A DNA stretch of 53,255 nucleotides, from contig CALVEG010000012.1 in assembly GCA_944326525.1 (NCBI GenBank), positions 1 through 53,255 of the forward strand. Direction: 5' to 3'. The notes beneath the pieces were generated by a model, which saw only the letters and a list, made by a program, of their open reading frames with translations, searched no databases and had not been told where the DNA came from. The stretch is from Candidatus Gastranaerophilales bacterium (GTDB lineage Bacteria > Cyanobacteriota > Vampirovibrionia > Gastranaerophilales > Gastranaerophilaceae). The translations under genes were made by a program, and so were the position numbers. Shown piece after piece: positions 26,946-35,012 of this stretch. Numbering within the stretch: the stretch's first letter is position 1; each line of letters opens with the position of its first letter.

Positions 26946-28032
26946 TATTTACGTTTTCCTCAAATCCTTTTAAAAGCGGCTCATATTTTCTGAACTTTGC
27001 GAAAATTTCCTGCGCATCTTTCATTGTCTTAAGCTGCTTGATAAAGTCTTTTCTCGGCATTGCAGGAATTCCCACAATTATTGATTTTTCAGGGAATGAT
27101 TTTGTCACACCCGCTTTTGCTGTTACAATTGAATCAGAACCAATTTCGATGTGATCCGCAAGCCCTGCCTGTCCTGCTATTACTACTCTGTCACCGATTA
27201 CGCAGCTTCCGGCAATTCCGACTTGAGAAACTATTAAGCACCCTTGCCCTACTTTACAATTGTGACCTATCATAACAAGGTCATCTATTTTTGTATTATC
27301 GCCTATTGTGGTGTTTTCTATTGTTCCTCTGTCTATCGCCGTATTTGCACCTATTTCTACATTGTTTCCAATTTTTACTGCTCCGATTGACGGTATTTTA
27401 AATATTACATGTTTTTGATTAGCTTCTTTAATTTCACCGTCTTTTCTTGCCTGTTCTATATTGTCAGGATTTTCGGTTACAAAACTGAAACCGTCAGCAC
27501 CTAATGATACACCGTGATGTAAAATTACGTCATTTCCTACTTCTACTCTATCGCCTATATTCACTCCCGGGTGGAAGAAGCAATTTTTACCAATTTTTGC
27601 GCCACCACCTATATAAGAATTTGCCATAATTTTTGTTCCATCACCGATTTCAGCATCGTGTGAAATAACAACATTCGGACCAATCTGAACATTTTCACCC
27701 AGTTTTGCACTTTCATGAACCACTGCTGTCGGATGAATTCCTTTATTAACTTCCGGTGCAGTATAGAAAACATTAAGAAGCTTCATCATCGCAAGACGCG
27801 GACGCTCTACTTCTATTGTTGTCAAACCGTCTATTTGTACTCCCAACGGAACCAGCGCGGCTTTCGCTTTTGATTTTGCAAGATTTGCAATTTCTTCTTC
27901 TCCTAATGCCAATGCCAATGTGTTTTCGTCTGACAACAACGGCGGAGCAATTTGAGAAATTTTTACGTCCTGAACTTTCGTAAGCATTCCGCCCACAATT
28001 TGTGAAATTTCCTCAACAGTAAAAGTTTTCAT
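26929..28032 (-). CDS. lpxD: UDP-3-O-acylglucosamine N-acyltransferase
   Basis: 367 residues. I use the ATG at 28032, with AAAGGAG before it, rather than the in-frame start 21 bp upstream. An N-terminal uridine-binding domain (about 1-100) is followed by a long left-handed beta-helix of hexapeptide repeats; the conserved His lies in MIGHNCKVG. It adds the N-linked 3-hydroxyacyl chain in lipid A synthesis. Second gene of rfaE2-lpxD-lpxC-fabZ; overlaps lpxC by 17 bp. Confidence 0.95.
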   Translation of the reverse strand: MKTFTVEEISQIVGGMLTKVQDVKISQIAPPLLSDENTLALALGEEEIANLAKSKAKAALVPLGVQIDGLTTIEVERPRLAMMKLLNVFYTAPEVNKGIHPTAVVHESAKLGENVQIGPNVVISHDAEIGDGTKIMANSYIGGGAKIGKNCFFHPGVNIGDRVEVGNDVILHHGVSLGADGFSFVTENPDNIEQARKDGEIKEANQKHVIFKIPSIGAVKIGNNVEIGANTAIDRGTIENTTIGDNTKIDDLVMIGHNCKVGQGCLIVSQVGIAGSCVIGDRVVIAGQAGLADHIEIGSDSIVTAKAGVTKSFPEKSIIVGIPAMPRKDFIKQLKTMKDAQEIFAKFRKYEPLLKGFEENVNNDHNS

Positions 28033-28116
28033 AAGTTTATCTCCTTTATACATTATTTGTTTTTAAGTCTTTGATTATGTCTTATTCAATACCTCTGAAT
28101 TTCGACATATATGTTT

Positions 28117-28608
28117 TTATGAAGCTTCTTCATTTTTTGAAGCTTGTGATATTTTTTCTATAGTATTTGTTGTTGATTTGCCTTGTACAAAATCTATAAA
28201 CTCTACCCTTGTGCCATTCTTTTTCATAATATCGGCTTCCGGAAGTGTTTCAAGAGTGTAATCTGCTCCTTTTGTATAAACATCCGGTTTAATTTCGTCC
28301 AAAAGATTCCGCGGGCTGTCCTCGTCAAACATTACAACGTAATCTACACATCTCAATGCACAAAGTATCTCAGCTCTGTCATTCTCGTTATTTATAGGGC
28401 GACCTTCACCTTTTATTGAACGAACTGACTTGTCTGAATTTAGCAATACTATCATATAATCAGCAAAACTCTTAGTTTTTTCAAGATATCTTACATGTCC
28501 TACGTGCAATATATCAAAGCAGCCATTGGTTACAACTACTGTCTTGCCGCTTTTATGAAGGTTAGCTACAAATTCCGCTACCTTTTCTCTTCTCAATACC
28601 TGTCCCAT
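28117..28608 (-). CDS. rfaE2: D-glycero-beta-D-manno-heptose 1-phosphate adenylyltransferase (HldE C-terminal domain alone)
   Basis: 163 residues, nucleotidyltransferase fold. TNGCFDILHVGHVRYLEK contains the HxGH-type ATP-binding motif, and the C-terminal STTNTIEKI replaces the ISSTxI motif. It activates heptose-1-phosphate to ADP-heptose for the LPS core. The kinase half (HldA/RfaE1) is not in the window. AAGGAG ribosome site present. It starts the lipid A block 84 bp before lpxD. Confidence 0.92.
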   Translation of the reverse strand: MGQVLRREKVAEFVANLHKSGKTVVVTNGCFDILHVGHVRYLEKTKSFADYMIVLLNSDKSVRSIKGEGRPINNENDRAEILCALRCVDYVVMFDEDSPRNLLDEIKPDVYTKGADYTLETLPEADIMKKNGTRVEFIDFVQGKSTTNTIEKISQASKNEEAS

Positions 28609-28753
28609 ATTACTCCTTATTTCCTTATTTTACCAAAAACAAGGAATAAAAAAATTATATTATTAACAAAAAGTAATATATCACTAAATTATTTTATTCA
28701 ATACTTCGCCTAATTTGTCTCCTAATTTTGTAATATTCTACATATTCCGTCGC

Positions 28754-28879
28754 TTAATTTAGCTTTTTATACGCTTTTATTCCGGATTTTTCCATAATGA
28801 TTTCTTTCGTTATATCATCAAATCTTGTCGGAATTTTATCACTAATTTTTTGACATGATTCTAATACAATCTTATTCAT
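28754..28879 (-). CDS. 41-residue ORF, possibly a prematurely stopped gene
   Basis: An ATG ORF with AAGGAAGG about 8 nt upstream. The peptide is charged (MNKIVLESCQKISDKIPTRF then DDITKE...). After its TAA stop the same frame continues as protein-like sequence (ATEYVEYYKIRRQIRRSIE) for 19 codons to a second TAA at 28694-28696, so an in-frame stop may have broken a ~60-residue gene. The ribosome site is part of a 10-bp hairpin (28887-28916). Unrecognised. Confidence 0.4.
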   Translation of the reverse strand: MNKIVLESCQKISDKIPTRFDDITKEIIMEKSGIKAYKKLN

Positions 28880-28886
28880 ACACAAA

Positions 28887-28916
28887 ACCTTCCTTTTATT
28901 TCTATTAAAGGAAGGT
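28887..28916 (-). terminator. Hairpin between two small ORFs (terminator or translation lock)
   Basis: Perfect 10-bp arms (ACCTTCCTTT / AAAGGAAGGT) and a 10-nt loop, followed on the minus strand by TTTG. It can end the transcript of the 40-residue ORF upstream. Its distal arm also contains the only ribosome site of the 41-residue ORF. Confidence 0.6.
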
Positions 28917-28959
28917 CTTATGTAAAAATTGCGTAATTTCTTTGTTTATTTAATTTTTA

Positions 28960-29082
28960 TTAAGCAATCTGCAATGTTTGTTCCAGCATCTCCACTGTAG
29001 AACGAGGCAATTTATACTTTTGTTCTTCTTTTGCATTTTGCTTGTTCTGTTCCTGTTCTTTATCTATAGTTTGTGTTTCCAT
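28960..29082 (-). CDS. 40-residue hypothetical protein
   Basis: A short ORF with a strong ribosome site (AAAGGAG, 5 nt before ATG). The peptide begins with a Gln/Glu/Lys-rich hydrophilic half (METQTIDKEQEQNKQNAKEE) and ends with KYKLPRSTVEMLEQTLQIA, an amphipathic helix. It lies 40 bp downstream of the 77-residue ORF and is followed by a hairpin. Function unknown; its charge-rich leader plus short core resembles a small regulatory or precursor peptide, but no modifying enzyme is nearby. Confidence 0.6.
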   Translation of the reverse strand: METQTIDKEQEQNKQNAKEEQKYKLPRSTVEMLEQTLQIA

Positions 29083-29122
29083 GTTTTCTCCTTTAAATCA
29101 TTCTTTTTAAAAACAGCAAAAA

Positions 29123-29356
29123 CTATTTTTTGCTATAATTCGTCGCAATTATAACCGCATCTTTTGCTCGATCATAGCTAAATGAATCTTGCAGCATTGC
29201 TGCTATCTTTAAATCTTTACCTGAATTTAACGGCATTTCAACAGGCAACCCGCTCTTACCTATTGCGGCATATTTTATCTCTTTTATATTTTTAATATTT
29301 ACAAAATGATTACGCCACGGAGCTTTTGTGGGGGTAAATGCACTAATCTTAATCAT
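29123..29356 (-). CDS. 77-residue hypothetical protein
   Basis: Soluble, basic, unrecognised. It starts MIKISAFTPTKAPWRNHF; a GGAAGAAG stretch lies upstream of the ATG at a somewhat long distance. It is 28 bp downstream of asd on the same strand, so probably cotranscribed. The C-terminal part (SYDRAKDAVIIATNYSKK) looks like an alpha-beta element. No cofactor or catalytic motif seen. Confidence 0.6.
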   Translation of the reverse strand: MIKISAFTPTKAPWRNHFVNIKNIKEIKYAAIGKSGLPVEMPLNSGKDLKIAAMLQDSFSYDRAKDAVIIATNYSKK

Positions 29357-29384
29357 TGCTTATTTCTTCTTCCTTCTTTTTATA

Positions 29385-30401
29385 TTAGAACAAGTCCATT
29401 TCTATAACTTTTTGACATATTCTAACAGTATTCAAAGCTGCACCAATTCTTAAATTATCAGCTACGCACCATAGTGAAATTCCGTTTTTAAATGCCAAAT
29501 TTTTTCTTATTCTTCCAACAAATACAGGGTCTACACCGGAAGCGTCACGAGTGGTCGGATAGGCAAAGTTTGAAGGATCATCTATCACTTCTACACCAAA
29601 AGTATTTTTTAAAATTTCACGAACTTCATCAGGTGAAATTTCGTTTTCAAATTCGATATCTACAGCTTCGCTATGCCCGTTGAACACAGGGACCCTTGCT
29701 GCTGTACAAGAAATTGGAGTATCTGCATCCAAGTGTAGAATTTTTTTTGTTTCATTTACAACTTTCATTTCTTCTTTTGTGTAAGCGTTATCACAGAATA
29801 CATCTATTTGAGGTATTACGTTGAATGAAATAGGTTTTTTAAAGCATACATTTTCAAATTTTTCACCTTTTAAATTTGCTTCTGTATCAGCTCTTAATTC
29901 CTTTATAGCTGCAAGACCTGCACCTGAAACTGCTTGATAAGTTGATACTAGAAGTCTTTTTATTTTTGCTTTTTCATTTAAAGGTTTTAATACGAGCATT
30001 AATTGAGAGGTCGAACAATTCGGATTTGAAATTATGCCTTTATGATTTCTTAAATCCTCATCATTTACATGCGCTATTACAAGCGGCACGTCTTTTTCCA
30101 TTCTGAAAGCTGAAGAATTATCAATCAAAACTCCGCCTCTTTTTACAATCTCCGGTGCAAACTTTTGAGAAGTTGAGCCGCCTGCGGATGCTAATACAAT
30201 GTTTACTCCGTCAAAACTTTCCGGCTTTGCTTCTTCTACGATATATTTCTTACCCTGAAATTCAATTTCCGTTCCAGCACTTTTGGCACTTGATAAAAAT
30301 TTAATCTCATTATAAGGAATTTTCATCTCATCAACTATTTTGGTAATTTCTCTTCCGACAACGCCTGTTGCACCTAAAATTGCAATGTTCGGTTTTCTCA
30401 T
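29385..30401 (-). CDS. asd: Aspartate-semialdehyde dehydrogenase
   Basis: 338 residues. Rossmann motif GATGVVGRE (residues 10-18) and the catalytic Cys129 in SNPNCSTSQ are present, with the downstream substrate region YQAVSGAG. It reduces aspartyl phosphate to aspartate semialdehyde for lysine/diaminopimelate, threonine and methionine synthesis, so it also feeds peptidoglycan. Three small ORFs follow on the same strand. Confidence 0.95.
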   Translation of the reverse strand: MRKPNIAILGATGVVGREITKIVDEMKIPYNEIKFLSSAKSAGTEIEFQGKKYIVEEAKPESFDGVNIVLASAGGSTSQKFAPEIVKRGGVLIDNSSAFRMEKDVPLVIAHVNDEDLRNHKGIISNPNCSTSQLMLVLKPLNEKAKIKRLLVSTYQAVSGAGLAAIKELRADTEANLKGEKFENVCFKKPISFNVIPQIDVFCDNAYTKEEMKVVNETKKILHLDADTPISCTAARVPVFNGHSEAVDIEFENEISPDEVREILKNTFGVEVIDDPSNFAYPTTRDASGVDPVFVGRIRKNLAFKNGISLWCVADNLRIGAALNTVRICQKVIEMDLF

Positions 30402-30526
30402 TTGATTTTTCTCCCCTCATTTGGTTTCGTTTAAGTTTAATTATAATAACAAAGGCATAAAAAAAAATCTCAATTTGTTAATTTTTATTTATTTTATTAA
30501 ATTTCAGTGTGCTTAAATATCATTTT

Positions 30527-30550
30527 GGTGCGTCAAACGACGCACCCTAC
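30527..30550 (+). repeat. GGTGCGTC palindrome, copy 1
   Basis: GGTGCGTC-AAAC-GACGCACC (8-bp arms) followed by CTAC. With copy 2 in opposite orientation it brackets a 166-bp segment (30527-30692), so the pair could be terminal repeats of a MITE-like unit. Confidence 0.8.
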
Positions 30551-30667
30551 ATTAAACTTTTTTTATGTCATATTATTCAAAAATTTTCGATTTAAAATAC
30601 TCGCCCTTCACGGAGTAAGCAAACCTTGTTTTGTTTCACAACTTCAGAAGCAAGCTTTGTCTAAGTT

Positions 30668-30692
30668 GTAGGGTGCGTCGTTCCGACGCACC
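30668..30692 (-). repeat. GGTGCGTC palindrome, copy 2 (inverted)
   Basis: GTAG followed by GGTGCGTCGTTCCGACGCACC. Same element as copies 1 and 3 but with the GTAG/CTAC flank on the other side, which shows reverse orientation. Confidence 0.8.
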
Positions 30693-30926
30693 GAAAATAA
30701 TGATATATTAAAAGTCCTCCGGACGGGGGCACTTTTTATGGAAAAAGTGCCTCAAAACCATCGACACGCTTCCGTTCGCTAATAATTTGCTAAGCTCAAG
30801 AGTGAAGCCGTCAAACTCGCTTCGCTCAAACAAAGACGGCTTTGTTGTTCTTTCGCTTGCTATTATTGCTCACTCCGCTATCGTCGCATTTCTTATTTTT
30901 ATGAATTTTTGTATTTTTTATTGGAT

Positions 30927-30951
30927 GGTGCGTCAAAACGACGCACCCTAC
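30927..30951 (+). repeat. GGTGCGTC palindrome, copy 3
   Basis: GGTGCGTCAAAACGACGCACC plus CTAC, same orientation as copy 1. It lies inside the in-frame upstream extension of the kinase-like ORF, supporting the later start at 31014. Confidence 0.8.
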
Positions 30952-31013
30952 TTTTTAACACTTTCAAAATAAAAATATTTGCATTAAAAGGTTTATGTGT
31001 TTTAATACAAAGT

Positions 31014-32039
31014 ATGTTTATCCAGCCTATATCTATCGGATATGTAAATCCATATAATTATAAAAACACCAGACAAAAATCATTTATCCCGGAAAATTCA
31101 AAACAAAATTCCGATATAAATCAGTTGGGTATGCCTTTTTCATACCCAAATATAAGCTTTAAACAAAAACTGAACTATTGCGATTTTCTAAAAAATTTGC
31201 ATTCTGTTCACAAGAATAAATCCATTAAAAACATTGTATTATCAACAATAAACAATAAAGCAAATTACATCGGAAGCGGATTTACGGCTGATGTATATGC
31301 AATTCCGGGGATAGAAAATTACCTTATCAGAATTGAGAGAAAAAACTTTAATACTAAAAGCTTTTTAGAAAATCCGATTATACCTGAACTGCAAAACGAA
31401 TTAGCGCCAAACTTCGGGCAATATATTGCAAGTAATAACCACGGATTTTTTATAACAAAAAAAGTCTTTGGAGAAAGTCATTCTTTGCCCAATTGGCCTG
31501 AAGTAATTGAAAATCTCGAAACTAATTCAAAAGATCTTAAGTACAAAGACGCTGAATTGATTTTAAATAAGATTGTAAATCTTTCAGAATTTCCACAGCA
31601 AAGTTTTGACGATTTGGCCCAAAATATCCAAAAATTAAATAAATACACCGATTGCGAAATTGACATTATGAATCCTAATAATCTGATTGTTGATAAGCAA
31701 AATAAAACAATTAACATTATTGATTTGTGGTACAAACACAGTGAAAACGGTTCTACAGCCCCATTTAACGGAGTGGACAGTATGGTTAATTTGATGTTGG
31801 ATCCGCTTACTTTTAAAACAGTTCTCGACAAGCTTAGCTATAAACAGCAAGATAAATTAACCCAGGCTGCCGAAAAAATTATTGAAAAAATATTCATTGC
31901 CTCTGAAAAATTTGGGTTAGAAAGAACTAAAGACAATGCTATGATTATATACAGGGATGTTGATAAACATTCAAACTTTAATTTCGCACTTCCTGCTTAT
32001 GAAAAATTTTTAGAAATTTTTGCAGATAATTTGGCGTAA
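31014..32039 (+). CDS. Protein-kinase-like-fold (aminoglycoside/choline-kinase type) hypothetical protein
   Basis: 341 residues from the ATG at 31014; the frame is open 105 bp further upstream but crosses a repeat there. Features in order: an N-terminal leader ending in ISFKQK (residues 47-52); a Gly-rich loop GSGFTADVYA (87-96); YLIRIER with Arg106 in the place of the ATP-binding Lys/Arg; a catalytic-loop-like IDIMNPNNLIVD, where Asp217 and Asn222 keep the D-x4-N spacing; and INIIDLW with Asp237 in the place of the DFG Asp. This order matches the kinase fold, closest in feel to choline or aminoglycoside kinases. The substrate is unknown. The protein may modify a small molecule or a host or self protein. 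Confidence 0.65.
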   Translation: MFIQPISIGYVNPYNYKNTRQKSFIPENSKQNSDINQLGMPFSYPNISFKQKLNYCDFLKNLHSVHKNKSIKNIVLSTINNKANYIGSGFTADVYAIPGIENYLIRIERKNFNTKSFLENPIIPELQNELAPNFGQYIASNNHGFFITKKVFGESHSLPNWPEVIENLETNSKDLKYKDAELILNKIVNLSEFPQQSFDDLAQNIQKLNKYTDCEIDIMNPNNLIVDKQNKTINIIDLWYKHSENGSTAPFNGVDSMVNLMLDPLTFKTVLDKLSYKQQDKLTQAAEKIIEKIFIASEKFGLERTKDNAMIIYRDVDKHSNFNFALPAYEKFLEIFADNLA

Positions 32040-32086
32040 ATCATATTTATCAGAATTTAAAAATTTATTTGTACGGGAATTCAAAG

Positions 32087-32117
32087 ATAAAAAAAAGCGG
32101 CTGAAAAATTCAACCGC
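32087..32117 (-). terminator. Terminator of the flotillin operon
   Basis: GCGGTTGAA/TTCAGCCGC stem (9 bp, one G-U) with a short loop, followed on the minus strand by a run of eight or more T. It lies 26 bp after the flotillin stop codon. Confidence 0.75.
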
Positions 32118-32142
32118 CGATTACTTTTACAGTAGAAAATTT

Positions 32143-33612
32143 TTATTCAGATTTTTCTTTTTCCTGTTTTTTGGGTGCAACAACAGGTGGCACTTTAACT
32201 GTCGCAGGTGTCAATTCTGGTTCTTCTTGTGAACCTACTTTACCCAAAATTTGCGGAAGTTCAATTCCGGCTTGCCCTGCCAAATCATGCATTGCAGGAA
32301 GCGCTTTAATCAAATCTCTCATAAAGTTTGCGGTTGTGCTGCCGTCTTTTGAACCGGCACCTCCGTCCCAAACTGTAATCTTATCAAATTTGATATTTTT
32401 AATCGCTTCAACTTGTTTTGCTACGATATCTTCGATTTTTTCAATCATCAAGAAGCTTGTCGCAATTTCAGGTTTGTTGTTTGATATATGAACTAATTGT
32501 TCATAACCTTTTGCTTTTGCTTCCAATACAGCACGAACACCTTCTGCTTCTGCAAAGTATTTTGCTTTAATTGCATCAGCTTCACCATTTGCGATACGTC
32601 TTAGTCTTTCAGCTTCTGCGTCTGCTTCTACTTGAATCTTTAATTTTTCAACTTCTTGACGCGCAAGTTCTTCTTTCTTTAATCTTGCTTCTTCTTTTTC
32701 TTTCTGCGCAATCAAAACGTCACGTTCTGCGTTTGCTTTAGCAACTTCACCAAGTTTTAGGGCATCTGCCTGTTTTACAGCTAAATTTGCATTTGAATCT
32801 GCGATATTTGCTTTTGCAATGTTTTCACCGTCAACTGCCTCTGCTTCCAAGCTTGCGGTTTTAATACGCTGTTCTTTTTCTGCGTTTGTTTTACCGATTT
32901 CTGTCTGAGCTGTTTGCTCTGCAACTTGAACTTCTTTTTCTTTATTTGCTTCTGCTTCACCGACTGCACCAAGTTTTTCCTGTTGCGCAACTTCTACTTT
33001 TGCTTTGTTTATTGCTTCTGCTGCCGCTTTCTTACCGATTGCATCAATATAGCCGGATTCATCAGTAATATCTTTGATGTTTACGTTGATAATCTCTAAA
33101 CCGATTTTATTAAGCTCTGTGTTTACGTTTGCGTTAATCTGTTCAAGAAATTTTTCTCTGTCTTGGTTAATTTCTTCAATAGATAATGTTGCAATCGCAA
33201 GACGTAATTGACCTAAAATAATATCGCTTGCCTGAACAATTATATCCTGCTTGCTTAAACCCAAAAGACGTTCTGCTGCGTTAATCATTATTGAATCTTT
33301 TGTTGAAATCCCAAACGTAAATGTTGACGGAACGGCTACACGAATATTACCTTTTGAAAGCGCACCTTTTAAGTCAATATCCGTTGTCATAGGCTCTAAC
33401 GACAAAACTCCGTAATCTTGGATTAACGGGATAATAAAGGTTCCACCGCCATGAACACATTTTGCAGTAGATGTTCCGCCGGTTTTACCGTAAACTACAA
33501 TAACTTTGTTTGAAGGGCATCTTTTGTACTGATTGGCAACAAAAATCAATGCCGCAATCAATATTAATGCAGGAACCCCCACAAATGCCATAAAACTCGG
33601 TTCTAAAAACAT
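32143..33612 (-). CDS. Flotillin-family SPFH protein (FloT/YqiK-like)
   Basis: 489 residues. One N-terminal membrane anchor (ALILIAALIFVANQ, about residues 15-28), then the SPFH/band-7 domain (about 30-200), then a long Ala/Glu/Lys-rich coiled coil with the repeated EA-rich segments typical of flotillins (about 200-390), and a C-terminal oligomerisation region ending in a Pro/Lys-rich tail. Flotillins organise membrane microdomains and affect fluidity and complex assembly. An AAGGAGAAGG ribosome site precedes the ATG. It lies 21 bp behind an NfeD-type gene, the same arrangement as yuaF-yuaG (floT) of Bacillus subtilis. Confidence 0.92.
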   Translation of the reverse strand: MFLEPSFMAFVGVPALILIAALIFVANQYKRCPSNKVIVVYGKTGGTSTAKCVHGGGTFIIPLIQDYGVLSLEPMTTDIDLKGALSKGNIRVAVPSTFTFGISTKDSIMINAAERLLGLSKQDIIVQASDIILGQLRLAIATLSIEEINQDREKFLEQINANVNTELNKIGLEIINVNIKDITDESGYIDAIGKKAAAEAINKAKVEVAQQEKLGAVGEAEANKEKEVQVAEQTAQTEIGKTNAEKEQRIKTASLEAEAVDGENIAKANIADSNANLAVKQADALKLGEVAKANAERDVLIAQKEKEEARLKKEELARQEVEKLKIQVEADAEAERLRRIANGEADAIKAKYFAEAEGVRAVLEAKAKGYEQLVHISNNKPEIATSFLMIEKIEDIVAKQVEAIKNIKFDKITVWDGGAGSKDGSTTANFMRDLIKALPAMHDLAGQAGIELPQILGKVGSQEEPELTPATVKVPPVVAPKKQEKEKSE

Positions 33613-33633
33613 TTCCTTCTCCTTTTATTTTTA

Positions 33634-34182
33634 TTAAACTCGTACTATAAAAATTTTGTTGTTTTCAACTTTTTCAATTTTTACAGGCATAAATGCATGT
33701 ATTTCTTCATCTGTCATATTGAAAGCCTCAATCACCGAAAGCTGTTCGTTTATAGTAATTTCAATCTGACCTTCACCCTGAGGCTTAAAAGCAGTGTATG
33801 CTCTGCCTACTGTACCTACAAAATCTTCAAGATTTATTTTTACCCTTTTATCCAGTTTTTTAATTAAAAACATCAGATAAGCCGATAAAAACATGAAGAT
33901 TAAACCTAATACAAATGCTGCGATAAATGAAATTAGTGTACTTAACTTAAACTGCACAAAACACGCAAGACCTACCCAGCCAAAACCCATTAAAAACGCT
34001 AGAATTGACTGAATTGAAATAAAATCAAACGAAACATCAGTATCGCTTAAGGACACAAAATCCGTATGAACTTCCGCATCTCCGCCGGTAAAGATAAATA
34101 AACATATTTTTAATATGTAAAATATGGTCGCAAAAACACCTACCGCCAAAAACATATTTGGTATACTCATAAATTCAGGCAT
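33634..34182 (-). CDS. NfeD/YuaF-like membrane protein with C-terminal OB fold
   Basis: 182 residues with three hydrophobic segments (about 10-32, 58-80, 85-108). A C-terminal beta-rich domain contains the NfeD-type VGTVGRAYTAFKPQGEGQIE stretch, characteristic of the soluble OB domain. NfeD-type partners are coupled to flotillins and are thought to assist their microdomain function. An AAAGGAG ribosome site precedes the ATG but lies in a 10-bp hairpin (34192-34221). Cotranscribed with the flotillin gene. Confidence 0.88.
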   Translation of the reverse strand: MPEFMSIPNMFLAVGVFATIFYILKICLFIFTGGDAEVHTDFVSLSDTDVSFDFISIQSILAFLMGFGWVGLACFVQFKLSTLISFIAAFVLGLIFMFLSAYLMFLIKKLDKRVKINLEDFVGTVGRAYTAFKPQGEGQIEITINEQLSVIEAFNMTDEEIHAFMPVKIEKVENNKIFIVRV

Positions 34183-34191
34183 ATAAAAACT

Positions 34192-34221
34192 CCTTTCAAA
34201 GGTTAATTGTACTTTGAAAAG
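34192..34221 (-). promoter_or_regulatory. Hairpin overlapping the ribosome site of the NfeD-flotillin operon
   Basis: CTTTTCAAAG pairs with CTTTGAAAGG over ten positions (one G-U) with a 10-nt loop; the second arm includes part of the AAAGGAG site. Possible control of operon translation, inferred from position only. Confidence 0.4.
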
Positions 34222-34269
34222 AGCTTTTTGATGTCATACGTTTGAATTATATTTTACGCTTTATTCCGC

Positions 34270-34779
34270 TTAACCGATTACAGGTGCGACAAAAGTTCTT
34301 GCTGCAAGTTCTTTATCAAGCATTAACAAAGCCTTTGCATCGTCCTTGATAAGCTTCAATGTAGCTAAAACTCCGCCAACATTTGATTCTTCTTCAACCT
34401 GTTCTTTTAGATACCAATCTAAAAATGAAAGCGCTGCTCTGTCTTTAACTTCTTCAGCTACATCCATTAAAGCATTTATGCGAGATGTAACATATTCTTC
34501 GTGTTTAAGAACTTCTTCAAATACATGTAAAGGTGATTCCCAATCTGTTTGAGGTTTTGCAATAGCTTCAAGCTCAACTTTTCCGCCGCGTTCGTGAACA
34601 TAATTAAACATACCCATAGCATGAGCGTGTTCTTCTTGAACCTGAACTGTCATCCAGTTTACAAACCCTTTAAGGTTTAATCTTTCAAAATATGCCTGCA
34701 TTGAAAGATACAAATACTCAGAATATAATTCCTTGTTAATTTGATCATTAAAAGCTTTTTCCAATTTTTCAGAAATCAT
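34270..34779 (-). CDS. ftnA: Ferritin (non-haem, FtnA-type)
   Basis: 169 residues, four-helix bundle. Ferroxidase ligands are recognisable: Glu17 in NKELYSEYLYL, the QEEHAHAMGMF motif with Glu and His, Glu in HEEYVTSRI, and the C-terminal QVEEESNVGG stretch. It stores iron as a 24-mer and protects from Fenton chemistry. AAGGAG ribosome site. No haem-binding bacterioferritin Met is evident. Monocistronic between the flotillin operon and a divergent small gene. Confidence 0.95.
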   Translation of the reverse strand: MISEKLEKAFNDQINKELYSEYLYLSMQAYFERLNLKGFVNWMTVQVQEEHAHAMGMFNYVHERGGKVELEAIAKPQTDWESPLHVFEEVLKHEEYVTSRINALMDVAEEVKDRAALSFLDWYLKEQVEEESNVGGVLATLKLIKDDAKALLMLDKELAARTFVAPVIG

Positions 34780-35012
34780 TTTTCTTCTCCTTCTTTATTC
34801 TTATAACTGATTTTTTAAACAATTTTATTAACAGTAAGGCTTATCTAACTGCCAAACTTTCATACATTAATTTACCACCAAAATATCTGAATAAACATTA
34901 ATTTTTAATTAAATTATCGTAACCTCTAAGATGAATGTAAAAAACAAATATTTTTTTTATAAATAACTTATTATGCTAAATAATTTCATTTAATTTTGGA
35001 AAGGAATACTTT

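Larger units (their letters stand above)
30402..31013. other. Gene-free spacer packed with palindromic repeats
   Basis: About 610 bp without a convincing gene. It holds three GGTGCGTC palindromes (30527, 30668, 30927), a perfect 10-bp hairpin GGCACTTTTT/AAAAAGTGCC (30728-30751), and an AAGCCGTC/GACGGCTT hairpin (30805-30842) with a CGCTTCGCTC loop. The spacer is visibly richer in G+C than its flanks. It looks like stacked intergenic repeat elements. Confidence 0.7.

Noticed and set aside
30787..30972. A 61-codon plus-strand frame in the repeat-rich spacer
   Set aside because: It is made of hairpin and palindrome sequence (CGCTTCGCTC loop, GGTGCGTC copy 3) and lacks a ribosome site.
30909..31013. 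An N-terminal extension of the kinase-like protein
   Set aside because: The extension is encoded by a dispersed palindrome and an AT-rich spacer; the ATG at 31014 gives the lineage-type leader instead.
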